In this document: piece after piece, positions 52,105 to 60,468 of the stretch
Numbering within the stretch: position 1 is the stretch's first letter
Layout: the number at the start of each line of letters is the position of its first letter
From: CAHJXF01 sp038225855
GTDB taxonomy: Bacteria > Pseudomonadota > Gammaproteobacteria > Burkholderiales > Burkholderiaceae_D
Direction: 5' to 3'
NCBI GenBank assembly: GCA_038225855.1
Contig: JBBRQU010000001.1
Coordinates: 62,001-126,000, forward strand
Length of the DNA: 64,000 nucleotides
Notes under the pieces: generated by a model
Databases searched by the model: none
What the model saw: only the letters and a program-made list of their open reading frames with translations
What the model was told of the DNA's origin: nothing
Translations under genes and position numbers: made by a program

Positions 52105-53985
52105 ATGACAGACGCATCGCAATCCTCTTCGCTTGCCACGCTACGAAGGCTCGCACCCTTCCTTGCACCCTATCGTGGACGGCTCGGCCTCGCGTTCCTG
52201 TTTCTGTGCATCGCGGCGGCGGCGACGCTGGTGGTGCCGCTCGCGTTTCGGCAACTGATCGATCACGGGTTTTCGGCAACGGTTGCTGCCGGTCCCGACG
52301 CATTCGAGGCAAGCTCGAGGACGCCGCTGGCGGCAGCCGCGCATGCGGCGAACGCGCTCAATCAATCCGCCCTGTCGCACGTCAACCTCTATTTCTTCGG
52401 CCTGTTCGCGGTCGCTTGCGTGCTTGCGATTTCGACTGCGGCGCGCTTCTACATGGTGAGCTGGCTGGGCGAGCGCGTCGTCGCCGATGTGAGGACGGCG
52501 GTGTACACGCGCATGCTCGATCAGTCGCCCGAGTTCTTCGAGACCACGCGCAACGGCGAGGTGCTGTCGCGCCTGACCACCGATACGACGCTGATCCAGA
52601 CCGTGGTCGGCAGCAGCATGTCGATGGGCCTGCGCAACGCGTTCCTGTTCGTCGGCGGCATGGTCATGCTGGCCTTCACGAGCCTCAAGTTGTTCGCGAT
52701 CACGCTCGGGCTGTTGCTGCTCGTGATCGTGCCGATCGTGATCATGGGGCGGCGCGTTCGATCGCTGTCGCGCGACAGCCAGGAGCGCATCGCCGATTCA
52801 TCCGCGCTCGCGGGCGAAATTCTCAACGCGATGCCGACCGTGCAGGCATTCACGCAGGAGTCGGCCGAGGCCACGCGATTTCATCGCAGCGTCGAAACGA
52901 GTTTCACGACGGCGGTAAGGCGCAACAGCACGCGCGCCGGTCTGACCGCGCTGGTGATCACGCTGGTGTTCGGCGCGATCGTGTTCGTGTTGTGGCTCGG
53001 CGCAACCGCGGTCATGGGCGGAACCATGTCGCCGGGTCTGCTCGCGGCCTTCGTGCTCTACGCGGTCATTACTGCGGGCGCGATCGGCGGCCTGACCGAA
53101 ACCTGGGGCGACGTCTTGCGCGCGGCAGGCGCCACCGAGCGCCTGATGGAGTTGCTCGATGCGAAGAGCTTCATTTTTTCGCCCGTGTCGCCCGCGCCCC
53201 TCGCGCAGCGATCAGGGGTCGAAGGCGCGAATGGAACCGGACGCGGCGTCGGCATCGCGGTGCAGTTCGATCGCGTGCGCTTCTCGTATCCTTCGCGCCC
53301 GGACACGTTCGCGCTCGACGATTTCACACTCGCCATCGCGCCCGGAGAAACCATCGCGCTGGTGGGACCGTCCGGAGCGGGCAAGACCACCGTCTTTCAA
53401 CTCTTGATGCGCTTCTATGCGCCGCAGGCCGGCGGCATCCGGCTCGACGGCGTGCCCATCGACACGCTCGCCCTCGCCGACCTGCGCAACGCGCTGGGCA
53501 TCGTGCCGCAGGACACGGTGATCTTCTCGGCCGATGCGCGCGAAAACATCCGCTACGGCCGGCCCGACGCGAGCGATGACGAAATCATTGCGGCGGCACG
53601 AGCCGCGCAGGCGCACGACTTCATCGAACGCCTGCCCGAGGGGTACGCGACGTTTCTGGGCGAACGCGGCGTGCGGCTGTCGGGCGGACAACGCCAACGC
53701 ATCGCGATCGCGCGCGCCATCCTGCGCAACCCGCCGGTGCTTCTGCTCGACGAGGCGACCAGCGCGCTCGACGCCGAAAGCGAAGCCGCGGTCCGGCGCG
53801 CGTTGGAGGCCGCGATGATGGGACGCACCACGCTCGTGATCGCGCATCGATTGTCGACGGTGCAGAAGGCCGACCGCATCGTGGTGCTCGATCACGGACG
53901 CATTGTCGAGGTGGGAAGTCATGCGCAGTTGATGGCCCACGGCGGCCTGTTCGCCCGGCTGGCGGGGCTGCAGCTCGAGCATTGA
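52105..53985 (+). CDS. ABC exporter, half-transporter with fused ATPase (ABCB/MsbA-like)
   Basis: A 626-residue protein with an N-terminal six-TM exporter domain (residues about 10-340; YRGRLGLAFLFLCIAAAATLVVPLAFRQ to AGAIGGLTETWGD) and a C-terminal ATPase: Walker A GPSGAGKT, signature LSGGQRQR, Walker B LLLLDEATSALD and H-loop AHRLSTV. It acts as a homodimer. Similar proteins are called MsbA-like lipid or multidrug exporters; the substrate cannot be told from sequence. About 185 bases separate it from nikR, so it probably has its own promoter. Confidence 0.9.
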   Translation: MTDASQSSSLATLRRLAPFLAPYRGRLGLAFLFLCIAAAATLVVPLAFRQLIDHGFSATVAAGPDAFEASSRTPLAAAAHAANALNQSALSHVNLYFFGLFAVACVLAISTAARFYMVSWLGERVVADVRTAVYTRMLDQSPEFFETTRNGEVLSRLTTDTTLIQTVVGSSMSMGLRNAFLFVGGMVMLAFTSLKLFAITLGLLLLVIVPIVIMGRRVRSLSRDSQERIADSSALAGEILNAMPTVQAFTQESAEATRFHRSVETSFTTAVRRNSTRAGLTALVITLVFGAIVFVLWLGATAVMGGTMSPGLLAAFVLYAVITAGAIGGLTETWGDVLRAAGATERLMELLDAKSFIFSPVSPAPLAQRSGVEGANGTGRGVGIAVQFDRVRFSYPSRPDTFALDDFTLAIAPGETIALVGPSGAGKTTVFQLLMRFYAPQAGGIRLDGVPIDTLALADLRNALGIVPQDTVIFSADARENIRYGRPDASDDEIIAAARAAQAHDFIERLPEGYATFLGERGVRLSGGQRQRIAIARAILRNPPVLLLDEATSALDAESEAAVRRALEAAMMGRTTLVIAHRLSTVQKADRIVVLDHGRIVEVGSHAQLMAHGGLFARLAGLQLEH

Positions 53986-54087
53986 AAGAACGATGCGAAG
54001 CTATGATGACGCGGTCGACATGAGTGAAGAACATAGCGAGGTAACCAATGGGTAACTTGCCGTACAAGGCAGAGAACGCGAACACCT

Positions 54088-54170
54088 CGTCGTTCCCCCG
54101 AAAGCGGGAAACCAGTGTCGTTCGCGGGTCCGCCACAACGACGCTGGGTCCCCGTGTGCGCGGGGACGAC
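54088..54170. repeat. REP-like repeat, type 2, before thyA
   Basis: A left unit GTCGTTCCCCCGAAAGCGGG with AAACCAG and a right unit ACGCTGGGTCCCCGTGTGCG with GGGGACGAC in inverted orientation, separated by about 25 bases. It lies in the 235-base gap between the ABC exporter and thyA. Confidence 0.82.
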
Positions 54171-54221
54171 AGGGGGCTTTGGAACACCGGATTGCATGCG
54201 CTGATTTCGGACGACTGACCC

Positions 54222-55037
54222 GTGCATCAATACCTCGATTTCATGCGCCATGTGGCCCAGCACGGCGCTGCCAAGACCGATCGCACCGGCACCGGCACGC
54301 GCTCGGTGTTCGGCTATCAGATGCGTTTCGATCTCGCCCGCGGCTTTCCGCTCCTGACGACCAAGAAGCTGCACACCAAGTCGATCTTCCACGAATTGCT
54401 GTGGTTTCTGTCGGGCTCGACCAATGTGCATTACCTGCAAGAACACGGCGTCACGATCTGGGACGCATGGGCCGATGCCGATGGCGAGCTCGGTCCGGTC
54501 TACGGCTATCAATGGCGCTCGTGGCCGACGCCGCAAGGCGAGCACATCGACCAGATCGCGCAACTGATTCGCGATATCAAGACCAATCCCGATTCGCGAC
54601 GACTGATCGTCTCGGCATGGAACGTCGCCGACCTTGCGCTGATGGCGCTGCCGCCGTGTCATGCGTTCTTTCAGTTTTACGTCGCGCCACTGGTCGCGGG
54701 TGAATCGCGGCGGCGCCTGTCGTGCCAGCTTTATCAACGCAGCGCCGATATCTTTCTTGGCGTGCCGTTCAACATCGCTTCATACGCGCTGCTCACCCAC
54801 CTGGTTGCCGAGCAGACCGATCTCGACATCGGCGACTTCGTATGGACCGGCGGCGATTGCCACCTCTACGCGAATCACGTCGAGCAGGTGCAACTCCAGC
54901 TCGCGCGCGAGCCGCGTCCGTTGCCGAGGCTCGCCATCAAACGCAAGCCGGGGTCGATCTTCGATTACATGATCGAAGACTTCGAAATGGTCGATTACGT
55001 GGCCGAGCCGCACATCAAGGCGGCAGTCGCGGTGTAG
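54222..55037 (+). CDS. thyA: Thymidylate synthase
   Basis: A 271-residue enzyme that methylates dUMP to dTMP with methylenetetrahydrofolate. The active-site cysteine is in ALPPCHAFFQFYV (near residue 147), with RTGTGTRSVFGYQMRFDL, the folate region KLHTKSIFHELLWFLSGSTNV and the dUMP-binding CQLYQRSADIFLGVPFNIASYALLTH. Length is normal. Start is GTG at 54222. In many betaproteobacteria folA follows directly; here about 2.2 kb with a decayed GGDEF gene and a Crp/Fnr-type gene intervene. Confidence 0.97.
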   Translation: MHQYLDFMRHVAQHGAAKTDRTGTGTRSVFGYQMRFDLARGFPLLTTKKLHTKSIFHELLWFLSGSTNVHYLQEHGVTIWDAWADADGELGPVYGYQWRSWPTPQGEHIDQIAQLIRDIKTNPDSRRLIVSAWNVADLALMALPPCHAFFQFYVAPLVAGESRRRLSCQLYQRSADIFLGVPFNIASYALLTHLVAEQTDLDIGDFVWTGGDCHLYANHVEQVQLQLAREPRPLPRLAIKRKPGSIFDYMIEDFEMVDYVAEPHIKAAVAV

Positions 55038-55158
55038 TACGCCTCTCGAAGCTGGTCATTCGATAGGAATTCGTTCATCGGAATGGGGATCGACATCAAC
55101 CACGATCTTGCGCGTGACGCAGGTGCTTGCCTTCGGCTGCACCTTGCCGCGCCTTGGT

Positions 55159-55884
55159 TCAATACATCAGGTGGTCGGCGTGCTCGAGCAACTCGTTCGC
55201 AGTCCGGCCATTGGTGGGATAGAGCGACATGCCGAGGGTCGCCGTGATAGCGAGGGTGCGCTCGGCCAGCACCAGCGGCTTGGCGATCTCCGACTGAATT
55301 TTTGCGGCCACTGCTTCGGCATCTTCGCGCTTACCGATGTCGGGCAGAAGGATCACGAACTCGTCTCCGCCGAATCGACACGCGGTATCGCAGGCGCGTA
55401 TCGCCGCGAGTACCCGCCGCGCGGTTTCGCACAGGACCTGGTCGCCGGTCGCGTGACCGTGGACATCGTTGACTGCCTTGAATCCGTCGAGGTCGAGCAA
55501 CACGCGGCGAGGTACAGTTCCTCACGACGCACCCGAAGAATCGCGACTTCGAGGCGGTCGGCAAGCAAGGCGCGATTGGCCAGTCCAGTCAGCGGGTCGT
55601 GCAATGCGAGGCGACGGGTATGGTCCAGTTCTTCGGCGAGAGCCCGCGCATGCCGCTCGAGCATGAGATTGGCCTGTACGAGTTGAGTGACCCGATATTG
55701 AGCAGCGCCCAGGGGCTGCATGGGTCGCGTGAAGACGCGCCAACAATTCCGCGATTTCCGGAAAAGTTGGTCGCACCCCGCGCATGCCCGCGGATTGCGT
55801 GGGAACGTCGGGTGACGATTCTGACGGATTGGCGCGTGTCTTCGTCGCGCCCGCGGTCGGCTCGTTCGCAAAGGCAGGGGTCAT
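55159..55884 (-). pseudogene. Frameshifted diguanylate cyclase (GGDEF) gene
   Basis: The coding pieces lie in two alternating frames. A first part starts at the ATG at 55884 (MTPAFANEPTAG...). It shifts near 55712 into a second frame carrying LVQANLMLERHARALAEELD and HDPLTGLANRALLADRLE. It shifts back near 55503 to the first frame for LLDLDGFKAVNDVHGHATGDQ, the catalytic RFGGDEF and EHADHLMY, where it stops. The usual last helix after ADxxMY is missing. The two shifts compensate, so either the gene is decaying or two single-base errors exist. It would have been a small cytoplasmic cyclase of about 240 residues. Confidence 0.75.
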
Positions 55885-56138
55885 CGACTCGAAGCAACCA
55901 CGGTCGTTTTCTGTTCCCGGCAGGCGTACTGGCCGATCCCACCGTCGCAGTCTTGTTCGTGCCGAGCGGCGGTTCCTTGATCATGCGGCTCGCAAGTTCC
56001 AGCCCCCGACGGCGATACGCTCGCCTTCGCGGGGCCGCTCGTCGAACCAGCGGGCGGCCGTTGCAGTCTTGCAAATGCCCCGCGTATGGAGTAACTATTC
56101 GGCGCGCTGCGATTTTTTATCACCCCCCGCCCCGCGTC

Positions 56139-56154
56139 TGTACGCTACCGTACA
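56139..56154. promoter_or_regulatory. CRP-like palindrome 1 upstream of the Crp/Fnr gene
   Basis: TGTACGCTACCGTACA, a perfect inverted repeat TGTAC-N6-GTACA with the half-site spacing of CRP operators (TGTGA-N6-TCACA). Its centre lies 65 bases upstream of the second palindrome. Confidence 0.5.
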
Positions 56155-56201
56155 CAACCACCGGCATCCGTGGAAAAGGTGGCGATTATTTCTTCGCCCG
56201 C

Positions 56202-56221
56202 TATGTGCCAAAGCGCACATA
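56202..56221. promoter_or_regulatory. CRP-like palindrome 2 upstream of the Crp/Fnr gene
   Basis: TATGTGCCAAAGCGCACATA, a perfect 7-base-arm inverted repeat whose core is TGTGC-N6-GCACA, as in CRP-family operators. It ends about 100 bases before the start codon of the regulator gene and may serve its autoregulation. Confidence 0.55.
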
Positions 56222-56321
56222 TCAAAAACAGGTTTGGCGATAGTCTTGCGGCGCTTCGCGCCGCCGCGCGCAGCAGCATCCCTCGTTTAGTTGCGTCGTT
56301 CATTTTTTTGGGTTGAACACC

Positions 56322-57074
56322 ATGTCGATCGCCGCTCGCGCCAAGCTCAATTTTCTACTTGCCGCGTTGCCGCCGGACGACCTGGCGCGGTTACTTCCTC
56401 ACTTTCAGGAAGTGCAGATGGAACTGGGCCACACGCTCTACGAATCGGGCGAGCAACTCAAGTTCCTCTATTTTCCGACCACCCTGATTGCCTCGCTGCT
56501 GTTCGTGACGGAGAACGGATCGTCGACTGAACTTGCAGTGGCCGGACGGGAGGGCGCCGTGGGGGTCGCGTTGTTCATGGGCGGCAACAGCACCAACAGC
56601 CGCGCGATCGTGCAAAGCGCGGGAGACGCGCTCTGCCTGCCGTCCGCGCCCATGGAAAGGGAGTTCGAACGCGGCCAGGCCTTGCAATGGATTCTATTGC
56701 GCTACACGCAGGCGTTGATCACGCAAATGGCGCAGACAGCGGTATGCAACCGGCATCACACGCTGGATCAGCAGTTGTGCCGATGGCTGTTGATCAGCAT
56801 CGATCGGATCAGTTCGAACAAGCTGCGCATGACGCAGCAATTGATTGCCGACATGCTCGGCGTGCGCCGCGAAGGCGTGACCGAGGCGGCCGGCAAGTTG
56901 CAACTGGACGGCGCCATCACCTACAGTCGCGGCGAGATCACGGTGGTCGATCGCAGCGTGCTCGAAGCACGTGTGTGCGAATGTTATGGCGTCGTCAACA
57001 AGGAATACGACCGGCTGTTGCGTGATGTCCAGAAGCCCCGTCAACTCTGGACGGCACGAGAAACCGACGCTTAG
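56322..57074 (+). CDS. Crp/Fnr-family transcriptional regulator
   Basis: A 250-residue regulator from the ATG at 56322 (a TTG three codons earlier is possible). Residues about 15-125 form a cyclic-nucleotide-like binding barrel (LYESGEQLKFLYFPTTLIASLLFVTENGSSTELAVAGREG..VG split over strands), and the C-terminal part is a helix-turn-helix (RMTQQLIADMLGVRREGVTEAAGKLQ). The Fnr-type N-terminal cysteine cluster is absent, so it is not an oxygen-sensing Fe-S protein of that type. Its ligand is unknown. This subfamily is frequently multicopy in Burkholderiales and alphaproteobacteria. Confidence 0.9.
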   Translation: MSIAARAKLNFLLAALPPDDLARLLPHFQEVQMELGHTLYESGEQLKFLYFPTTLIASLLFVTENGSSTELAVAGREGAVGVALFMGGNSTNSRAIVQSAGDALCLPSAPMEREFERGQALQWILLRYTQALITQMAQTAVCNRHHTLDQQLCRWLLISIDRISSNKLRMTQQLIADMLGVRREGVTEAAGKLQLDGAITYSRGEITVVDRSVLEARVCECYGVVNKEYDRLLRDVQKPRQLWTARETDA

Positions 57075-57217
57075 CGCGCACCGCAAAAGCGAACTTCGCG
57101 ACTTTGGTGCGGGAACTGGCTCTGAATAACATTTGAACTCTGACAAAGCCTGATCCACCCAAGAGAGCACGTTCAATTAAAACCACTTGATTTTCTGTCT
57201 CATCGAGAAACAGCGAT

Positions 57218-57718
57218 TTGAAACTAACCCTCATCGTCGCGCGCGCAAGCAATGGCGTGATCGGCCGCCGCAATGGCTTGCCGTGGCGACTGCCCGAAGA
57301 CCTCGCTCATTTCAAACGCACCACGCTCGGCCATCCCATCGTCATGGGTCGCAGGACCTGGGATTCGATCGGCAAGCCGCTGCCGGGCCGGCGCAACATC
57401 GTCGTCACGCGCAATGCGGGGTGGTGCGCTGAAGGGGCGGAGCGTGCGTCGTCGCTCGATGAGGCGCTCGCGCTTTGCGCCAATGGCGTCGAGGTCTTCG
57501 TGATCGGCGGCGCCGAATTGTTCGTCGAGGCGTTGCCGAACGCAAATCATGCGATCGTCACCGAGATCGCCCGTGACTTCGAAGGCGATACTTTCTTTCC
57601 CGCGCTCGAGGCGAGCGAATGGCTCGAGACTTCGCGCGAAGAGCACGTCGCGTCAGGGTCCGATGCGCTGCCATTCGCTTTCGTGCACTATGCCCGCCGC
57701 GCGCGCAAGGCGCGTTGA
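57218..57718 (+). CDS. folA: Dihydrofolate reductase
   Basis: A 166-residue enzyme that regenerates tetrahydrofolate, needed after thymidylate synthase. It has NGVIGRRNGLPWRLPEDLAHFKRTT, the NADPH-binding GHPIVMGRRTWDSIGKPLPGR, the VFVIGGAELF motif and a normal C-terminal strand. The start is TTG at 57218, which is the only position that keeps the full N-terminal strand KLTLIVARASN; the ribosome-binding site is weak. Confidence 0.95.
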   Translation: MKLTLIVARASNGVIGRRNGLPWRLPEDLAHFKRTTLGHPIVMGRRTWDSIGKPLPGRRNIVVTRNAGWCAEGAERASSLDEALALCANGVEVFVIGGAELFVEALPNANHAIVTEIARDFEGDTFFPALEASEWLETSREEHVASGSDALPFAFVHYARRARKAR

Positions 57719-57771
57719 GGCTCGCGCTCGCCGAGCGATCGACCGAACTATTTGATCAGGGGAAGAACATC

Positions 57772-58350
57772 ATGTCCGACGACCACTTCCACGTGCATGG
57801 CGCGCACGACCACGAGCTCGAGCATGCGGCCTCGCACGGCGCGACAGACCGATTCTCGGGACGCATTGCGGTCACGACCGCAATCCTCGCGACCATAGGC
57901 GCGATCTTCTCGTATCAGGGCGGCGCCACGCAGGCCAGCGCGCAACTCGCGAAGAACGATGCAGCGATCAAGAAGACCGAAGCCGCGAATCAATGGAACT
58001 ACTACCAGGCCAAGAGCAACAAGCAGAACCTGTCCGACCTCGCCTCGGTCATCGTCGCGCCCGAGCGGCAGGAGGGGTATCGCAACGAGGTCGCGCGCTA
58101 CAAGGGCGAGAAGGCCGAGATTCAAAAGGCCGCGGAGAAACTCGAAGCCGAATCGAAGGCCTTCGATCAGCAGTCCGAAGCCCAGATGCACGAGCATCAT
58201 CGCTGGGCGCAGGCCACGACCTTTCTGCAGATCGCGATCGCGCTCTCGGCGATCGCTCTGTTGACGCGGCGTAACTGGCTGATGTGGGGCGTGTATGCGG
58301 TGAGCGGGTTGGGCGGCCTGCTCGGCGTGCTGGCGATCCTGCACGTGTAG
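57772..58350 (+). CDS. DUF4337 membrane protein
   Basis: A 192-residue protein from the ATG at 57772 with a good ribosome-binding site (AGGGGA). It has a His-rich N-terminus (HFHVHGAHDHELEHAASHGA), one TM segment near 30-47, an extended helical stretch likely to form a coiled coil (about residues 95-140), and two C-terminal TM segments. This is the DUF4337 layout; function unknown. It lies about 50 bases after folA and may share its transcript. Confidence 0.8.
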   Translation: MSDDHFHVHGAHDHELEHAASHGATDRFSGRIAVTTAILATIGAIFSYQGGATQASAQLAKNDAAIKKTEAANQWNYYQAKSNKQNLSDLASVIVAPERQEGYRNEVARYKGEKAEIQKAAEKLEAESKAFDQQSEAQMHEHHRWAQATTFLQIAIALSAIALLTRRNWLMWGVYAVSGLGGLLGVLAILHV

Positions 58351-58362
58351 ACACAATGCGGA

Positions 58363-58467
58363 CGTCGTCCCGGCGAAAATTGGACTGTCGTCCCGGCGAA
58401 GGCCGGGATCCAAGTTTGTTGGCGCGCGACGAACGAGCAACCTAGACCCCCGCCCTTCGCCGTAGAG
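58363..58467. repeat. REP-like repeat, type 1, partly decayed
   Basis: A broken copy GTCGTCCCGGCGAAAATTGG precedes an intact unit GTCGTCCCGGCGAAGGCCGG with GATCCAAGTTTG. The right-hand unit (CCTAGACCCCCGCCCTTCGC) is degenerate. It lies between DUF4337 and the CHAT remnant, which converge. Confidence 0.8.
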
Positions 58468-58474
58468 TCGAGCG

Positions 58475-58854
58475 CTACGGAGCGCTCGAGCTCGACACGA
58501 ATGCGACCCAGTAGTAGGGCCGCGCGTGCGTCCCCTTGCCACTGCGCAGCATCGCGAGTTGCGCCGCGCGCAGTGCTTCGCCGACCCGCGCGTGGGGGCG
58601 CTTCAGGCCCGCGTAGAAGTTGCGCATCAACGCGCTTGCACTGCGATCGTCGATGCGCCACCGGCTTGCAACCAGGCCTTCGCGCCGCGTTGGTGAATCA
58701 ATGCGGGCAGCCCGTCGATTTCTCGTCCGTCAGCGCTGGCTGCGGCGGCCTCGCGATGCAGGGTCGTCGCCACCTGGGCATCGAGCGCGCGCAACGCCGC
58801 TTCGATGCGAGAGCCTCGCTCGCGACAAGCCTGCATGAAGACGCTCCTGTCCAT
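58475..58854 (-). pseudogene. CHAT-domain (caspase-like) protein, C-terminal remnant with frameshift
   Basis: The final stretch on the minus strand reads WRIDDRSASALMRNFYAGLK, then RPHARVGEALRAAQLAMLR and HARPYYWVAFVSSSSAP before TAG, which fits the end of CHAT peptidase domains (LWPVDDRST..LM..FY, ALRAAQLAM, HPYYWAAFV). Upstream, in another frame, REIDGLPALIHQRGAKAWLQ fits the preceding part of the CHAT fold (GLAALVQ..GARAVLASLW). The two are joined only by a frameshift near 58673. The catalytic His/Cys part is missing. It is a degraded copy, not an active protease. Confidence 0.6.
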
Positions 58855-59194
58855 GCGCGCGCCCGATCACCGGGTTGAACGCGTCCGGCAACGCCCCTGC
58901 GCAGCCGGGCTCGAGCGTCGTTCAACGATCATGACGGAAAGAGATCCCATTCGTCAGGGCGGGTTCGGAACGCTTGCGAATCGGGGACGGGGGGAAAGCT
59001 GCACCGACCGCGCGTCTCGAAGCATCGGTCATTTCGCGCAGGCCGGAAATAATACCGGGCACATCCTCAAAGCCACCTGACAAAAACCATCGACGCTCGT
59101 CTATGCTTCAGCTTGCGCTATGCCGCCGACTCTTCGGCCGACTCGGCGACGCGCACCGGCAGGCAGATCCATCATCGATTCCAAGGGAGAAACC
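58855..59194. other. Intergenic region, nothing recognised
   Basis: About 340 bases between the CHAT remnant and the CsgG-like gene. Part of it may be further decayed CHAT-gene sequence, but I could not follow it. The last 20 bases hold the ribosome-binding site (AAGGGAG) of the CsgG-like gene. Confidence 0.5.
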
Positions 59195-60142
59195 ATGAAC
59201 AAGATGACTCGCCGCATGCAAAGACGTGCGCACAGGACTTCATTTGCGATTGGAACACTTGCGTTGCTCGTGGCGGGTTGCACCAGCACCGAGCCGCAGC
59301 TGGGCGGCTCGCCTTCGGTCGTCACCGGCGGGGCCGGCGGCGCCACGGCGGCGAACGCCAACAGCAAGCTCGAGCACTGTGATGCGTCGATGGGTACGCT
59401 GGCGATCGTCGAAGACCAGACCGCGCCCTGGTACACCTATTACTACTCGCACTATCACAACCTCGGCTCGACCGTGCCGGTACTGCGCATGATGATCCAG
59501 CAATCGAACTGCTTCGTGATCGTCGAGCGCGGCCGGGCGATGAACAACATGATGCAGGAGCGTGCGCTGTCGCAGTCCGGCGAGATGCGCTCGGGCAGCA
59601 ACTTCGGCAAGGGGCAGATGGCGGCCGCCGACTACACGATGAGTCCGACCATCAACTTCAATCAGCAGGGCGGCTCGGGAGGCAGTGCGGGAATTGGAGG
59701 CCTCGCACGCGGGCTGGGCGGTCTCGGCGCGGTGGTCGGTGCAGCGGCCGGCAGCATGAAGTCCAACGAAGCCGCGACCACGCTGATCATGATCGACAAC
59801 CGCTCGGGCGTACAGCTCGCTGCCGCCGAGGGCAGCGCCAAGAACTTCGACTTCGGATTCTTCGGCTCGGCATTCACCGCCGGATTGGGTGGGGGTGCTT
59901 CCGGCTACAGCAACACGCCCGAAGGCAAGATCATCGTCGCCGCGTTCGCCGACTCGTACAACCAGCTCGTCAAGGCCGTGAAGAACTACAAGGCACAGAC
60001 CGTCAAGGGCGGGCTCGGCACGGGCGGTACCCTGGGTGTGCAAGGCGGAACCACGCCCGCGAGCCAGGAGGTCGATGGCAAGAAGCCGGCAGCAACCACG
60101 AAGAAGGCGCCGGTGAAGAAGCCGACGACGACGGGACAGTAA
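59195..60142 (+). CDS. CsgG/HfaB-like outer-membrane lipoprotein
   Basis: A 315-residue lipoprotein with signal peptide and lipobox LLVAGC. The CsgG-like core includes CDASMGTLAIVEDQ, STVPVLRMMIQQSNCFVIVERGRAMNNMMQERALSQSGEM and ADYTMSPTINF, and a glycine-rich loop near residues 165-185. CsgG-type proteins form outer-membrane secretion pores or holdfast anchors, but no curli subunit genes are visible here. The C-terminal tail is lysine/threonine-rich and likely disordered. The ATG at 59195 has a clear ribosome-binding site. Confidence 0.82.
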   Translation: MNKMTRRMQRRAHRTSFAIGTLALLVAGCTSTEPQLGGSPSVVTGGAGGATAANANSKLEHCDASMGTLAIVEDQTAPWYTYYYSHYHNLGSTVPVLRMMIQQSNCFVIVERGRAMNNMMQERALSQSGEMRSGSNFGKGQMAAADYTMSPTINFNQQGGSGGSAGIGGLARGLGGLGAVVGAAAGSMKSNEAATTLIMIDNRSGVQLAAAEGSAKNFDFGFFGSAFTAGLGGGASGYSNTPEGKIIVAAFADSYNQLVKAVKNYKAQTVKGGLGTGGTLGVQGGTTPASQEVDGKKPAATTKKAPVKKPTTTGQ

Positions 60143-60150
60143 GAAAGCCT

Positions 60151-60256
60151 CCGTCGCCCCGGCGAAGCGCCGGCCCGGCACTTGATCCGGGGCCGGCATC
60201 CAATTTGATGTTGATGGCATCCTGAAAACTTGGACCCCGGCCTTCGCCGGGGCGAC
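60151..60256. repeat. REP-like repeat, type 1, variant left unit
   Basis: A left unit CCGTCGCCCCGGCGAAGCGC continues with a second palindrome (CCGGCCCGGCACTTGATCCG and GGGCCGGC). The right unit TTGGACCCCGGCCTTCGCCG with GGGGCGAC is intact. It begins nine bases after the CsgG-like stop. The remaining 200 bases before the esterase show nothing else I can name. Confidence 0.8.
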
Positions 60257-60468
60257 AGTTGTCTGTGCATGGTGCTAATCGTCCCGCGGCAGTCGTCTGG
60301 AGCAACGAGTTCCCGCAATGGCAAGCCCATGCCAATCCGGATTGCATTCGCGCTCGTGATTTGGTATCTCTAGCGCATCCGCCAGACGACCGCAGAGTCG
60401 CGACGAGCGCGGCATCGATGAGCACCCAACCTGAAACGTGCACTCATCCATCCACGAGGAGATTTTTC

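Larger units (their letters stand above)
55885..56321. other. Intergenic region between GGDEF pseudogene and Crp/Fnr-type gene
   Basis: About 440 bases with no credible gene. The right half contains two CRP-like palindromes (56139-56154 and 56204-56219) and AT-richer stretches that fit the promoter of the downstream regulator. The left half shows no obvious signal. Confidence 0.6.

Noticed and set aside
55599..56290. Rightward frames across the GGDEF region
   Set aside because: They are antisense to clear GGDEF coding pieces and lack family features.
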